Below, piece after piece: positions 17,682 to 26,347 of a stretch of DNA of 64,000 nucleotides. The stretch comes from Paraburkholderia sp. D15 (GTDB lineage Bacteria > Pseudomonadota > Gammaproteobacteria > Burkholderiales > Burkholderiaceae): contig NZ_CP110395.1 of NCBI RefSeq assembly GCF_029910215.1, positions 3,410,001 through 3,474,000 of the forward strand, given 5' to 3'. The notes beneath the pieces are model-generated. The model saw nothing but the letters and a program-made list of their open reading frames with translations. It did no database searches and had not been told where the DNA came from. The translations under genes and the position numbers were made by a program. How positions within the stretch are numbered: position 1 is the first letter of the stretch; the number at the start of each line of letters is the position of its first letter.

Positions 17682-17740
17682 ACGCCTCTATGACGCCTCT
17701 TATGACGCCTCTTATGACGCCTCTTATGACGCCCCTTACG
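17682..17740. repeat. 12-bp tandem array
   Basis: About five units of ACGCCTCTTATG, the first one base short and the last degenerate, lie in the 260-bp gap between the ModE-like regulator and the small secreted-protein gene. Nothing else of note was seen in that gap. Confidence 0.9.
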
Positions 17741-17815
17741 CCACTCAGTCCACCGCTCATCCCGCCGCCGTCGACCTGCACTCACGCCGTCGCCAAACGC
17801 AGCTCACCGCACCAC

Positions 17816-18892
17816 TTATGCCGCCCCGCTCAATCCCGCCTCAAGCTCGACCAACGTCCCGCAATCGGCCGGATCGTAGCCTTCCAGCTGATCGACGTTC
17901 TGCCGGAACGCGCTGCCGCGCAGCAGTTCGATCACCGCCGCGAGCGGCGCGCGCTCCAGCCGGCCGCGGTCGCAGGCGAAGTAATAGTCCTCGTCGACGA
18001 CCGGAATGAAGTCGAGGCCAAAGTGATGCGCGGCCGGCTGCACGCCGAAGCCGACATCCGCCATGCCGCTCGCCACGAACGCCGCGATCGCCGAATGCGT
18101 GAGTTCCGCCGACGCATAGCCATTGACCCGATCCGGATCCACCCCGACGTTGCGCAACGCGAGATCGAGCAGCATGCGCGTGCCGGAACCCGGCTGACGA
18201 TTGACGAAGCGGATGTCGTCGCGCGCGAGATCGCCGAGTCCGCCGATGCCGCGCGGATTGCCCTTGCCGAGAAACAGCCCCTGCTTGCGCCGCGTCAGAT
18301 GCACGAGCACGTGCCGCTGTGGATCGAGCCAGCGCCGGTAAGTATCCGCGCAGGCCGCGCGAAACTCGCCGCGCGGCAGGTGGAAGCCGGCCATGTCGCA
18401 TTCGCCGCGCGCGAGCGCGCTGACGGCGTCGGCGCTGTCGCGATATTTGATGTCGACGGGCAGATCGTGCGCGACCAGCGCCGTGACCAGCGCGGCCACC
18501 GCGTAACCGTGCGACGCATGGATGCGCACGTCGTCGGCGGGCGGCGCGAGCCAGCGGTTCAGATCGCTCGCCACTTCGCTCGCGAGCGCCTGCATGTTGC
18601 CGTCGAGCCGTTCGCCGCACAGACGCTGCGCGCGCAGCACCGCCTGGCCGAGTTCCGACAGGACCGACCCGCGACCGCGCTCCTTCGCGATCAGCGCGCC
18701 GCCCAAACGCTCTTCGATGCTGCGCAGCAAACCCCATGCATGACGGTAGGACAAACCCTTAAGCGTGGCGGCCTGCGCGATGCTGCCGGATTCGTCGACC
18801 AGCGCGAGCAACGGCACGACGTCCGACAGGCTGGCCTCGCGGCCGTCCGCGCCCCTGACAACCAGCTGCGCCTGACATTCGATTCTGATCAT
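17816..18892 (-). CDS. ModE-like transcriptional regulator with periplasmic-binding-protein-like effector domain
   Basis: 358-residue regulator with an N-terminal ModE/LysR-like winged helix-turn-helix (about residues 20-85, including SGSIAQAATLKGLSYRHAW). A C-terminal PBP-like domain runs from about 115-340 (DIKYRDSADAVSALARGECD, NRQPGSGTRMLLD, ADVGFGVQPAA). The architecture suggests that a small ligand, perhaps molybdate, tungstate or a molybdenum-enzyme substrate, controls DNA binding. It is divergent from the formate dehydrogenase operon with a 133-bp gap, so it probably controls fdsGBA-D, in the position of fdsR of related bacteria. The ATG at 18892 lies within a CATATATG palindrome. Confidence 0.85.
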   Translation of the reverse strand: MIRIECQAQLVVRGADGREASLSDVVPLLALVDESGSIAQAATLKGLSYRHAWGLLRSIEERLGGALIAKERGRGSVLSELGQAVLRAQRLCGERLDGNMQALASEVASDLNRWLAPPADDVRIHASHGYAVAALVTALVAHDLPVDIKYRDSADAVSALARGECDMAGFHLPRGEFRAACADTYRRWLDPQRHVLVHLTRRKQGLFLGKGNPRGIGGLGDLARDDIRFVNRQPGSGTRMLLDLALRNVGVDPDRVNGYASAELTHSAIAAFVASGMADVGFGVQPAAHHFGLDFIPVVDEDYYFACDRGRLERAPLAAVIELLRGSAFRQNVDQLEGYDPADCGTLVELEAGLSGAA

Positions 18893-19025
18893 ATATGTCG
18901 CTTTCTTTCCTATTGCATGGGCTGTTTAGCCCGCCTATCGTTCGGCTATCCTATATCGAATAAACGAAGCATAAGTGCACGCTTTATGAATAACAAGTGC
19001 ATATATGACTTTGGAGGAGCCCCAC
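18893..19025. promoter_or_regulatory. Divergent control region between regulator and fds operon
   Basis: 133-bp intergenic region. A CATATATG palindrome occurs at each end (18890-18897 and 19000-19007), and an inverted repeat GGGCT-GTTT-AGCCC lies at 18919-18932. CTATC repeats and CCTATATCG follow at about 18935-18957. These are candidate operators for the ModE-like protein. A strong ribosome-binding site GGAGGAG (19013-19019) precedes the TTG start of fdsG. Confidence 0.5.
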
Positions 19026-19511
19026 TTGAACGATTCCCACGAGGTCGCGCCGGAGCAGCTCGTCGCGCGTCATGCCCAGCCCGGCATGTCGCTGCTGGCC
19101 GTGCTGCACGCGCTTCAGGACGAACTCGGCTACGTGCCGCCGGCCACGGTCGCGCCGCTCGCACGGGCGCTGAACCTGTCGCGCGCCGAGGTCCATGGCG
19201 TCATCACCTACTACCACCACTTCCGCACCGAACCGGCCGCGCCGCTCACCGTGCAACTGTGCCGCGCCGAAGCCTGCCGCAGCATGGGCACCGAAGCGCT
19301 CGCGCAACATATCGAGGCGCGCACCGGCTGCCGTTTCGACGCCGGCCATCGGCCCGGCGCGACGGTGGAACTGGAATCGGTGTATTGCCTCGGTCAGTGC
19401 GCGTTGTCGCCCGCGCTGATGCTGAACGGCACCCTGCATGCCAAAGTCACGCCGCACAAGTTCGATGCGATCTTCGCCGCGGCGGAAAAACGCGTGGAGG
19501 TGAGCGCATGA
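19026..19511 (+). CDS. fdsG: NAD-dependent formate dehydrogenase, gamma subunit
   Basis: 161-residue NuoE-like [2Fe-2S] subunit of the soluble, cytosolic, NAD-dependent, molybdenum-containing formate dehydrogenase. The thioredoxin-fold cluster ligands are visible in CRAEACRSMG and, 36 residues later, VYCLGQCALSP. I chose TTG at 19026 because GGAGGAG lies six bases upstream; an in-frame ATG at 19005 would place that sequence inside the coding region. It overlaps fdsB by the 4-bp ATGA. First gene of the fds operon. Confidence 0.93.
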   Translation: MNDSHEVAPEQLVARHAQPGMSLLAVLHALQDELGYVPPATVAPLARALNLSRAEVHGVITYYHHFRTEPAAPLTVQLCRAEACRSMGTEALAQHIEARTGCRFDAGHRPGATVELESVYCLGQCALSPALMLNGTLHAKVTPHKFDAIFAAAEKRVEVSA

Positions 19512-21115
19512 CACGTGTCTACGTTCCCCGCGACTCCTCCGCACTGGCACTCGGCGCCGACGCGATCGCCGCGGCGATCGTCGCCGAGGCAGCGCGGCGC
19601 GGCATCGCCGTCGAACTGGTGCGCAACGGCTCGCGCGGTTTGCTGTGGCTCGAACCGCTGATCGAAGTGAGCACGCCGCAAGGCCGCATCGGTTATGCGA
19701 ACGTCGAGCCGGATGACGTCCCGGCCCTGTTCAACGCGGGCTTCGTCGAAGGCGGCGAGCATGCGCGGCGCGTCGGCGTGGTCGACGACATTCCGTACCT
19801 GAAGAAACAGCAGCGCCTCACGTTCGCGCGCATCGGCCTCACCGATCCGCTGTCCATCGACGACTATCTCGCGCACGGCGGCCTCGACGGCCTGCGCGCG
19901 GCGCTCGCCACCGACGGCGACGCCGCCTGCGAAGCGCTGATCGAATCCGGCCTGCGCGGGCGCGGCGGTGCCGCGTTCCCGGCCGGCATCAAGTGGCGCA
20001 CGGTACGCGGTGCGAAAGCGGCGCAGAAATACGTGGTCTGCAACGCGGACGAAGGCGACTCCGGCACCTTCTCCGACCGGCTCGTGATGGAAAGCGATCC
20101 GTACATGCTGATCGAGGGGATGATCATCGCGGGCGTCGTGACGGGGGCGACGGCCGGCTACCTCTACGTGCGCAGCGAGTACCCGCATTCGATCGCGACG
20201 CTCGAAGCGGCGATCGCCCGCGCACGCGCCGCCGGCTGGCTCGGCGACAGCGTGCTCGGCTCGACCGCGCACCGCTTCGAGCTGTTCGTCGCGAAAGGCG
20301 CGGGCGCGTATGTCTGCGGCGAGGAAACCGCGCTGCTCGAATCGCTCGAAGGCAAGCGCGGGATCGTGCGCGCGAAGCCGCCGGTGCCCGCGCTCGTCGG
20401 TCTGTACGGTCAGCCGACGGTGATCAACAACGTCATCACGCTCGCCACCGTGCCGCTGATCTTCGCGCGCGGCGCAGCGTTCTACAAAGACTTCGGCATG
20501 GGCCGCTCGCGCGGCACGCTGCCGTTCCAGCTGGCCGGCAACGTGAAGCAAGGCGGCCTCGTCGAACTCGCGTTCGGCGTGACGCTGCGCGAACTGCTCG
20601 ACGACTTCGGCGGCGGCACGGCGAGCGGACGGCCGGCGCGCGCGGTGCAGGTGGGCGGTCCGCTCGGCACCTATCTGCCGGAAAGCCAGTGGGACATTCC
20701 GCTCGACTACGAAGCCTACGCGGCAGTCGGCGCGGTGGTCGGACACGGCGGGCTGGTCGTGCACGACGACACGTCGAATCTCGCCGAACTCGCGCAGTAC
20801 GCGATGCACTTCTGCGCGCTCGAATCCTGCGGCAAATGCACGCCGTGCCGGATCGGTTCGACGCGCGGCGTCGAAGTGATCGCGCGAATCCGCAACGGCG
20901 ATACCTCGACGCGCCAGGTGCAGCTACTGCGCGATCTGTGCGACACGATGGTGTCCGGCTCGCTGTGCGCGATGGGCGGCATGACGCCGTTCCCGGTGCT
21001 GTCCGCGCTCGATCATTTCCCCGAAGACTTCGGCCTTGCCGGCGCATCGAAAAACGCGTCGGCGAACACGCCCGACGTCCCTACCGTGTCTCATCACGCG
21101 CCCAAGGCGGCGTGA
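19508..21115 (+). CDS. fdsB: NAD-dependent formate dehydrogenase, beta subunit
   Basis: 535-residue NuoF-like subunit carrying FMN, an NAD(H) site and a [4Fe-4S] cluster; it passes electrons from FdsA to NAD+. A thioredoxin-like N-terminal domain (about 1-110) precedes the flavoprotein core with the glycine-rich GLRGRGGAAFPAG (NADH), YVVCNADEGDSGTFSDR and GAYVCGEETALLESLEG (FMN) motifs. The C-terminal cluster motif is ESCGKCTPCRIGSTRG. The ATG at 19508 overlaps the fdsG stop. Confidence 0.96.
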   Translation: MTRVYVPRDSSALALGADAIAAAIVAEAARRGIAVELVRNGSRGLLWLEPLIEVSTPQGRIGYANVEPDDVPALFNAGFVEGGEHARRVGVVDDIPYLKKQQRLTFARIGLTDPLSIDDYLAHGGLDGLRAALATDGDAACEALIESGLRGRGGAAFPAGIKWRTVRGAKAAQKYVVCNADEGDSGTFSDRLVMESDPYMLIEGMIIAGVVTGATAGYLYVRSEYPHSIATLEAAIARARAAGWLGDSVLGSTAHRFELFVAKGAGAYVCGEETALLESLEGKRGIVRAKPPVPALVGLYGQPTVINNVITLATVPLIFARGAAFYKDFGMGRSRGTLPFQLAGNVKQGGLVELAFGVTLRELLDDFGGGTASGRPARAVQVGGPLGTYLPESQWDIPLDYEAYAAVGAVVGHGGLVVHDDTSNLAELAQYAMHFCALESCGKCTPCRIGSTRGVEVIARIRNGDTSTRQVQLLRDLCDTMVSGSLCAMGGMTPFPVLSALDHFPEDFGLAGASKNASANTPDVPTVSHHAPKAA

Positions 21116-21129
21116 TCCTGGAGCCCTCC

Positions 21130-24117
21130 ATGTCCGATGCGCTCAACTCCCCCAATGTCGCCAAGCCCGCCAACGCCGGCGGCTGCGGTTCCGGCCAGTG
21201 CGCGTGCAAGTCGCAGGCTTTGCAGCAGGCACAAACGCAAGCGCCGCGCTCGGCCCGCTCGTTCTTCGACGACACCGACTACGGCACACCCGCGCGTCAC
21301 GCCGACCTCGACGTCACGCTGGAAATCGACGGCCAGAGCGTGACCGTGCCGGCCGGCACGTCGGTGATGCGCGCGGCGGTCGAAGCCGGCGTGAACGTCC
21401 CGAAGCTGTGCGCGACCGATTCGCTCGAACCGTTCGGCTCGTGCCGTCTGTGCCTGGTCGAGATCGAAGGCAAGCGCGGCTATCCGGCCTCGTGCACGAC
21501 GCCGGTCGAAGCCGGCATGAAGGTGCGCACGCAAACCGATCGTCTGCAATCGCTGCGTCGCAACGTGATGGAGCTGTATATCTCCGATCACCCGCTCGAT
21601 TGTCTGACGTGCCCCGCCAACGGCGACTGCGAACTGCAGGACATGGCCGGCGTGACGGGGCTGCGCGAAGTGCGCTACGGCTTCGACGGCGCGAACCATC
21701 TGAAGGACCGCAAGGACGAATCGAATCCGTACTTCACCTACGATCCGTCGAAGTGCATCGTCTGCAATCGCTGCGTACGCGCGTGCGAGGAAACCCAGGG
21801 CACGTTCGCGCTGACCATCGCGGGACGCGGCTTCGAATCGCGCGTCGCGGCGAGCGAGAACCAGCCGTTCATGGAATCGGAGTGCGTGTCGTGCGGCGCA
21901 TGCGTGGCCGCCTGCCCGACCGCGACGTTGCAGGAAAAGACCGTCGTCATGCTCGGCCAGGCCGAGCATTCGGTCGTGACGACGTGCGCGTATTGCGGCG
22001 TCGGCTGTTCGTTCAAGGCCGAGATGAAGGGCAACCAGGTCGTGCGGATGGTGCCGCACAAGAACGGCCAGGCGAACGAAGGCCACGCGTGCGTGAAAGG
22101 CCGCTTCGCGTGGGGCTATGCGACGCACAAGGACCGCATCACCAAACCGATGATCCGCGCGAAGATCACCGACCCGTGGCGCGAAGTGAGCTGGGAAGAA
22201 GCGCTGGATTACGCGGCCTCGGAGTTCCGCCGCATTCAGGCGCAGCATGGCCGCGATTCGATCGGCGGCATCACCTCGTCGCGTTGCACGAACGAGGAAA
22301 CCTATCTGGTGCAGAAGCTGGTGCGCGCCGCGTTCGGCAACAACAACGTCGACACCTGCGCGCGCGTCTGCCATTCGCCGACCGGCTACGGCCTGAAGGC
22401 CACGCTCGGCGAATCGGCGGGCACGCAGACCTTTGCCTCGGTCGATAAGGCCGACGTGATCGTGGTGATCGGCGCGAATCCGACCGACGGCCACCCGGTG
22501 TTCGGCTCGCGTCTGAAGCGCCGCGTGCGGGAAGGCGCGAAGCTGATCGTGGTCGATCCGCGCCGGATCGATATCGTCGACACGCCGCACGTGAAGGCCT
22601 CGCATCATCTGCAATTGCGGCCCGGCACCAACGTCGCCGTGATCAACGCGCTCGCGCACGTGATCGTGACCGAGGGGCTGATGAACGACGCCTTCATCGC
22701 CGAACGCTGCGAAACGCGCGCGTTCGAGCAGTGGCGCGATTTCGTCGCGCTGCCCGAGAACGCGCCGGAAGCGACCCAAGCCCTGAGCGGCGTACCCGCG
22801 CAGGACGTGCGCGAAGCCGCGCGCATCTACGCGAGCGGCGGCAACGCGGCGATCTACTACGGCCTCGGCGTCACCGAACACGCGCAAGGCTCGACCATGG
22901 TGATGGGCATCGCCAACCTCGCGATGGCGACCGGCAACATCGGCCGCGACGGGGTCGGCGTGAATCCGCTGCGCGGTCAGAACAACGTGCAGGGTTCGTG
23001 CGACATGGGTTCGTTCCCGCATGAATTGCCGGGTTATCGCCATATCAGCGACACGGTCACGCGTACGTTGTTCGAAGAAGCGTGGAACGTCACGCTGCAA
23101 CCCGAACCGGGCCTGCGCATTCCGAACATGTTCGACGCCGCGCTGCACGGCAGTTTCAAGGGCCTGTATTGCCAGGGCGAAGACATCGTGCAGTCGGACC
23201 CGAACACGCATCATGTGTCGCAGGCGTTGTCGTCGATGGAATGCATCGTCGTGCAGGATATTTTCCTGAACGAGACCGCCAAGTATGCGCACGTGCTGCT
23301 GCCGGGTTCGTCGTTCCTCGAAAAGGACGGCACCTTCACCAACGCGGAGCGCCGTATCTCGCGCGTGCGCAAGGTGATGCCGCCGGTGCCGGGCTACGCC
23401 GACTGGGAAGTCACGGTGATGCTGGCGCGCGCGCTGGGCTACGAGATGGACTACACGCATCCGTCGCAGATCATGGACGAGATCGCGCGGCTCACGCCGA
23501 CCTTCCACGGAGTGTCGTACGCGAAGCTCGACGCGCTCGGCAGCATTCAGTGGCCGTGCAACGAGCAGGCGCCGGACGGCACGCCGACCATGCACATCGA
23601 CACGTTCGTGCGCGGCAAGGGCAAGTTCGTGATCACGAAGTTCATCGCCACGCCGGAAAAGGTCACGCGCAAGTTCCCGTTGCTGCTCACCACCGGCCGC
23701 ATTCTGTCGCAGTACAACGTCGGCGCGCAGACGCGCCGTACCGAGAACTCGCGCTGGCACGACGAGGACCGGCTGGAGATTCATCCGCACGACGCCGAGG
23801 AGCGCGGAATAAAGATGGACGACTGGGTCGGCATCGAATCGCGCGCCGGGCAGACCGTGCTGCGCGCGAAGGTCAGCGAGCGGATGCAGCCGGGCGTGGT
23901 GTACACCACGTTCCACTTCCCCGAATCCGGCGCGAACGTGATCACCACCGATAGCTCGGACTGGGCGACCAATTGTCCGGAATACAAGGTGACCGCGGTG
24001 CAGGTGATGCCGGTCGAGCAGCCGTCGCAATGGCAGAAGGATTACTCGCGTTTCAACACCGAGCAGCTCGATCTGCTGAAGCAGCGCGAACTGGCCAACG
24101 CCAGTTCGGGCAAGTAA
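21130..24117 (+). CDS. fdsA: NAD-dependent formate dehydrogenase, alpha (catalytic) subunit
   Basis: 995-residue molybdopterin-guanine-dinucleotide enzyme that oxidises formate to CO2. Domains in order: a Gly/Gln/Ala-rich lead, a [2Fe-2S] ferredoxin domain (FGSCRLCLVE), a His-Cys3 cluster (HPLDCLTCPANGDC), two [4Fe-4S] motifs (CIVCNRCVRACEE and CVSCGACVAACP), then the molybdopterin oxidoreductase with its own cluster (CAYCGVGCSF). The predicted metal-ligand Cys414 lies in CARVCHSPTG, a cysteine rather than selenocysteine form. The C-terminal molydop-binding domain ends near residue 990. GGAG precedes the ATG at 21130, 14 bp after fdsB. Confidence 0.97.
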   Translation: MSDALNSPNVAKPANAGGCGSGQCACKSQALQQAQTQAPRSARSFFDDTDYGTPARHADLDVTLEIDGQSVTVPAGTSVMRAAVEAGVNVPKLCATDSLEPFGSCRLCLVEIEGKRGYPASCTTPVEAGMKVRTQTDRLQSLRRNVMELYISDHPLDCLTCPANGDCELQDMAGVTGLREVRYGFDGANHLKDRKDESNPYFTYDPSKCIVCNRCVRACEETQGTFALTIAGRGFESRVAASENQPFMESECVSCGACVAACPTATLQEKTVVMLGQAEHSVVTTCAYCGVGCSFKAEMKGNQVVRMVPHKNGQANEGHACVKGRFAWGYATHKDRITKPMIRAKITDPWREVSWEEALDYAASEFRRIQAQHGRDSIGGITSSRCTNEETYLVQKLVRAAFGNNNVDTCARVCHSPTGYGLKATLGESAGTQTFASVDKADVIVVIGANPTDGHPVFGSRLKRRVREGAKLIVVDPRRIDIVDTPHVKASHHLQLRPGTNVAVINALAHVIVTEGLMNDAFIAERCETRAFEQWRDFVALPENAPEATQALSGVPAQDVREAARIYASGGNAAIYYGLGVTEHAQGSTMVMGIANLAMATGNIGRDGVGVNPLRGQNNVQGSCDMGSFPHELPGYRHISDTVTRTLFEEAWNVTLQPEPGLRIPNMFDAALHGSFKGLYCQGEDIVQSDPNTHHVSQALSSMECIVVQDIFLNETAKYAHVLLPGSSFLEKDGTFTNAERRISRVRKVMPPVPGYADWEVTVMLARALGYEMDYTHPSQIMDEIARLTPTFHGVSYAKLDALGSIQWPCNEQAPDGTPTMHIDTFVRGKGKFVITKFIATPEKVTRKFPLLLTTGRILSQYNVGAQTRRTENSRWHDEDRLEIHPHDAEERGIKMDDWVGIESRAGQTVLRAKVSERMQPGVVYTTFHFPESGANVITTDSSDWATNCPEYKVTAVQVMPVEQPSQWQKDYSRFNTEQLDLLKQRELANASSGK

Positions 24118-24121
24118 GACG

Positions 24122-24180
24122 AGCCACGGACAAACGCACGGACAAACGCACGGACAAACGCACGGACAGACTCATGGACA
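24122..24180. repeat. 12-bp tandem array between fdsA and fdsD
   Basis: About four to five degenerate units of ACGGACAAACGC fill the 67-bp gap between the fdsA stop and the fdsD start. In related operons the fdhD-like fdsC gene occupies this position. Confidence 0.9.
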
Positions 24181-24184
24181 GACG

Positions 24185-24436
24185 ATGGACAATCAGAATC
24201 TGATCGACATGGCGAACCGGATCGGCGACTTCTTCGAGTCGATGCCGGATCACGAGGAGGCGCTGACGGGCATCGCCGATCACATCCGCCGCTTCTGGGA
24301 GCCGCGCATGCGGCGGGCGTTGCTGCAATCGCTCGATGAACCGCGGGCGGGAGAGCTGGAAATGTCGGCGATCGTCAGGGAAGCGGTGCTCAGGCATCGC
24401 GAGCAGTTGACGCCGGCCGCGCCGGCGGCGGTTTGA
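24185..24436 (+). CDS. fdsD: Formate dehydrogenase, delta subunit
   Basis: 83-residue helical protein matching the small FdsD subunit, which in related bacteria is needed for an active Mo-formate dehydrogenase complex. The N-terminus DNQNLIDMANRIGDFFESMP and the segment IRRFWEPRMRR are characteristic. It closes the fds operon 67 bp after fdsA. No ribosome-binding site stands out because the upstream gap is a tandem repeat. The fdsC/fdhD sulfurtransferase that normally precedes it is missing here and must be supplied from elsewhere if the enzyme is active. Confidence 0.9.
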   Translation: MDNQNLIDMANRIGDFFESMPDHEEALTGIADHIRRFWEPRMRRALLQSLDEPRAGELEMSAIVREAVLRHREQLTPAAPAAV

Positions 24437-24484
24437 TGCTGGAGTGGTTCGATACCGCTCCGGTTTGATTCACTGCAGTTCAAG

Positions 24485-24518
24485 GTTGCGGCATGACGTT
24501 ACAGAGTCATGCCGCAAC
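24485..24518. terminator. Inverted repeat between convergent fdsD and monooxygenase genes
   Basis: A perfect 13-bp inverted repeat GTTGCGGCATGAC / GTCATGCCGCAAC (24485-24497, 24506-24518; 8-nt loop) lies between the two convergent genes. There is no T-run, so termination efficiency is uncertain. A short 12-bp-period array follows at 24531. Confidence 0.55.
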
Positions 24519-24530
24519 GGCGCGCGCTAA

Positions 24531-24573
24531 CGTCCCGCAGCGCGTCCCACAGCACGTCCCACAGCGTCCCGCG
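24531..24573. repeat. 12-bp tandem array
   Basis: Three to four degenerate units of CGTCCCACAGCA lie just beyond the stop of the FAD monooxygenase gene. Confidence 0.85.
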
Positions 24574-24579
24574 CTCGCT

Positions 24580-26304
24580 TCATAACGCGGTCGGCTCCGG
24601 CGGTTCTCCGCCCACCGCGAACCACGTCTCGCAATGCCGCAGCAAGCCGTGCAGATCCGTGCCGGTTCGCCCGCGCGCGCTGATGTATCCATCCGGCCGC
24701 ACCAGATAGAACGACGGCCGCGTGCGGCCATACGAATCGGACAGCGGCGGTCCGCCGTCGCCGGTGGTATCGGTAATGCGCCAGATGCGCACCGCGCCCG
24801 GCAGCAGACGTTCGATTTCAGCGGCCATGCGCTCCACGTCAGCATCCGCCGGTGGCGCATGTTTGGCGGCCGGATCGAGCGGCGTGTCGTCGATCGGCAA
24901 CGGCGGCACGAGCAGGAACAGCGAGAAGAACGCCGGGTCGTGCAGATCGAAAATGCAGCCGACGCCCGGCGCCCGGCCCAACGGCCCATCCACCACATGC
25001 ACCAGCGCGTCCGGCGCGCGCTCGCCCGCGCGCGGGCCACCGTCGAGCACGCGTTCGAGCGTGAGCGGACTGCGGCGGTACTGGATCGACAGTTCGCTGA
25101 TGGTCAGACGCGCGGCGTCGCGCAACGGACCGAGCGCGGCCAGCACCGGCATCACGCGTTCGCGCAGCAGCTTCAGCGGGCCGTGATCGGCCTCGGCCAT
25201 CTGCGTGATGAAGCCGCTTTGCCGCAGCACGTCGCGTTCGATCGGATGACGTTCGCCGTGGTACGTGTCGAGCAGGCGATCAGGCGCCGCGCCCTTCAAC
25301 ACGCGCGCCAGTTTCCAGCCGAGATTGAAGGCTTCCTGGATGCCGGTGTTCATCCCTTGCGCGCCGGCGGGACTGTGCACGTGCGCGGCGTCGCCCGCGA
25401 GAAAAATCCGGCCGATGCGCAAGCGTTCCACCATCCGGCTGTTCAGATGGAAATACGCGGACCACGTAAGGTCCGATACGTCGACGCGTTCGCGCACGCG
25501 CCGCGCGATCAACGCCTTGCATTCGTCCAGCGACGGCGCGGGCACGATGTTCAGCGGCGGCTCGCCGAGCACGGCCGGCGTGACCGGTGCGGGCACCGCG
25601 GCGGACTCGACGGCATGATCGGCGATCAGCCGATGCCGCCCATGACCCAGCGGAAACAGTGCGACCAGACCGTCGGCGGAAGCGAACAGATGGAACTCGT
25701 CCTCGGGCCAGTCGGTTTCGGCATGCAGATCGGCGAGCAGGAAAGTCTGCTGGAAGGTCTTGCCCGCGAAGGGCAGGCCGAGCCGATGGCGTACCACGCT
25801 GTGCGCGCCGTCGGCCGCGATCAGGTAGGACGCGCGCGTGGTCTCCGTGTGGCCGTCGGCGCGCCTGAGCGTCGCCTGAACGTGGCTGGCGCTCTGCGCG
25901 AACATCGTCAGTTCGACGCCGCGTTCGATCGTCACGCCGAGCGTCGCGAGATGTTCGGCGAGCAGACGCTCGGTGACGGCCTGGTCGAGGAACAGTAGAT
26001 ACGGATAGCGCGTGTGCAGCGGATCGAAATCGAGCCGCGCGAGCCGCATGCCGTTCGAAAACAGATTGGCGACGCGCGCGCGATGACCGAGTTCGAGAAA
26101 CGGTTCGATCAGGCGATGCTGTTCGAGCAGTTCGAGTGTGCGTGCCTGAATGCCGATGGCCCGCGAGTACGGATTCGGCTGCATCGCCTTGTCGATCAGA
26201 CGCACGGGGATGTGAGCACGCGCCAGGCTCATCGCGGCGGCAAGTCCGGTCGGACCCGCACCGACGATCAGCACCGGCGACGCATCGGTTGCGGCTGCAT
26301 CCAT
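24580..26304 (-). CDS. FAD-dependent aromatic monooxygenase
   Basis: 574-residue group A flavoprotein hydroxylase of the phenol/pentachlorophenol monooxygenase type, using FAD and NAD(P)H to hydroxylate an aromatic ring. The dinucleotide motif is VLIVGAGPTGLAAA near the N-terminus, the DG motif is AADGAHSVVRHRLG, and the second FAD motif is FLAGDAAHVHSPAGAQGMN near residue 290. A C-terminal thioredoxin-like domain follows from about residue 400 and ends at the FYLVRPDGYISARG segment. The ATG at 26304 has CGGAG six bases upstream. It stands alone, convergent with fdsD and 43 bp downstream of the CDF gene. The substrate cannot be read from sequence. Confidence 0.88.
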   Translation of the reverse strand: MDAAATDASPVLIVGAGPTGLAAAMSLARAHIPVRLIDKAMQPNPYSRAIGIQARTLELLEQHRLIEPFLELGHRARVANLFSNGMRLARLDFDPLHTRYPYLLFLDQAVTERLLAEHLATLGVTIERGVELTMFAQSASHVQATLRRADGHTETTRASYLIAADGAHSVVRHRLGLPFAGKTFQQTFLLADLHAETDWPEDEFHLFASADGLVALFPLGHGRHRLIADHAVESAAVPAPVTPAVLGEPPLNIVPAPSLDECKALIARRVRERVDVSDLTWSAYFHLNSRMVERLRIGRIFLAGDAAHVHSPAGAQGMNTGIQEAFNLGWKLARVLKGAAPDRLLDTYHGERHPIERDVLRQSGFITQMAEADHGPLKLLRERVMPVLAALGPLRDAARLTISELSIQYRRSPLTLERVLDGGPRAGERAPDALVHVVDGPLGRAPGVGCIFDLHDPAFFSLFLLVPPLPIDDTPLDPAAKHAPPADADVERMAAEIERLLPGAVRIWRITDTTGDGGPPLSDSYGRTRPSFYLVRPDGYISARGRTGTDLHGLLRHCETWFAVGGEPPEPTAL

Positions 26305-26347
26305 GCGAAGCTCCGGTGACAACGATGCGTTCTAGTGTACGCCCGCG

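Noticed and set aside
17690..19507. Large in-frame upstream extension of the FdsB frame.
   Set aside because: Family similarity begins at the ATG at 19508; the extension overlaps the regulator and fdsG and has repeat-derived, biased composition.
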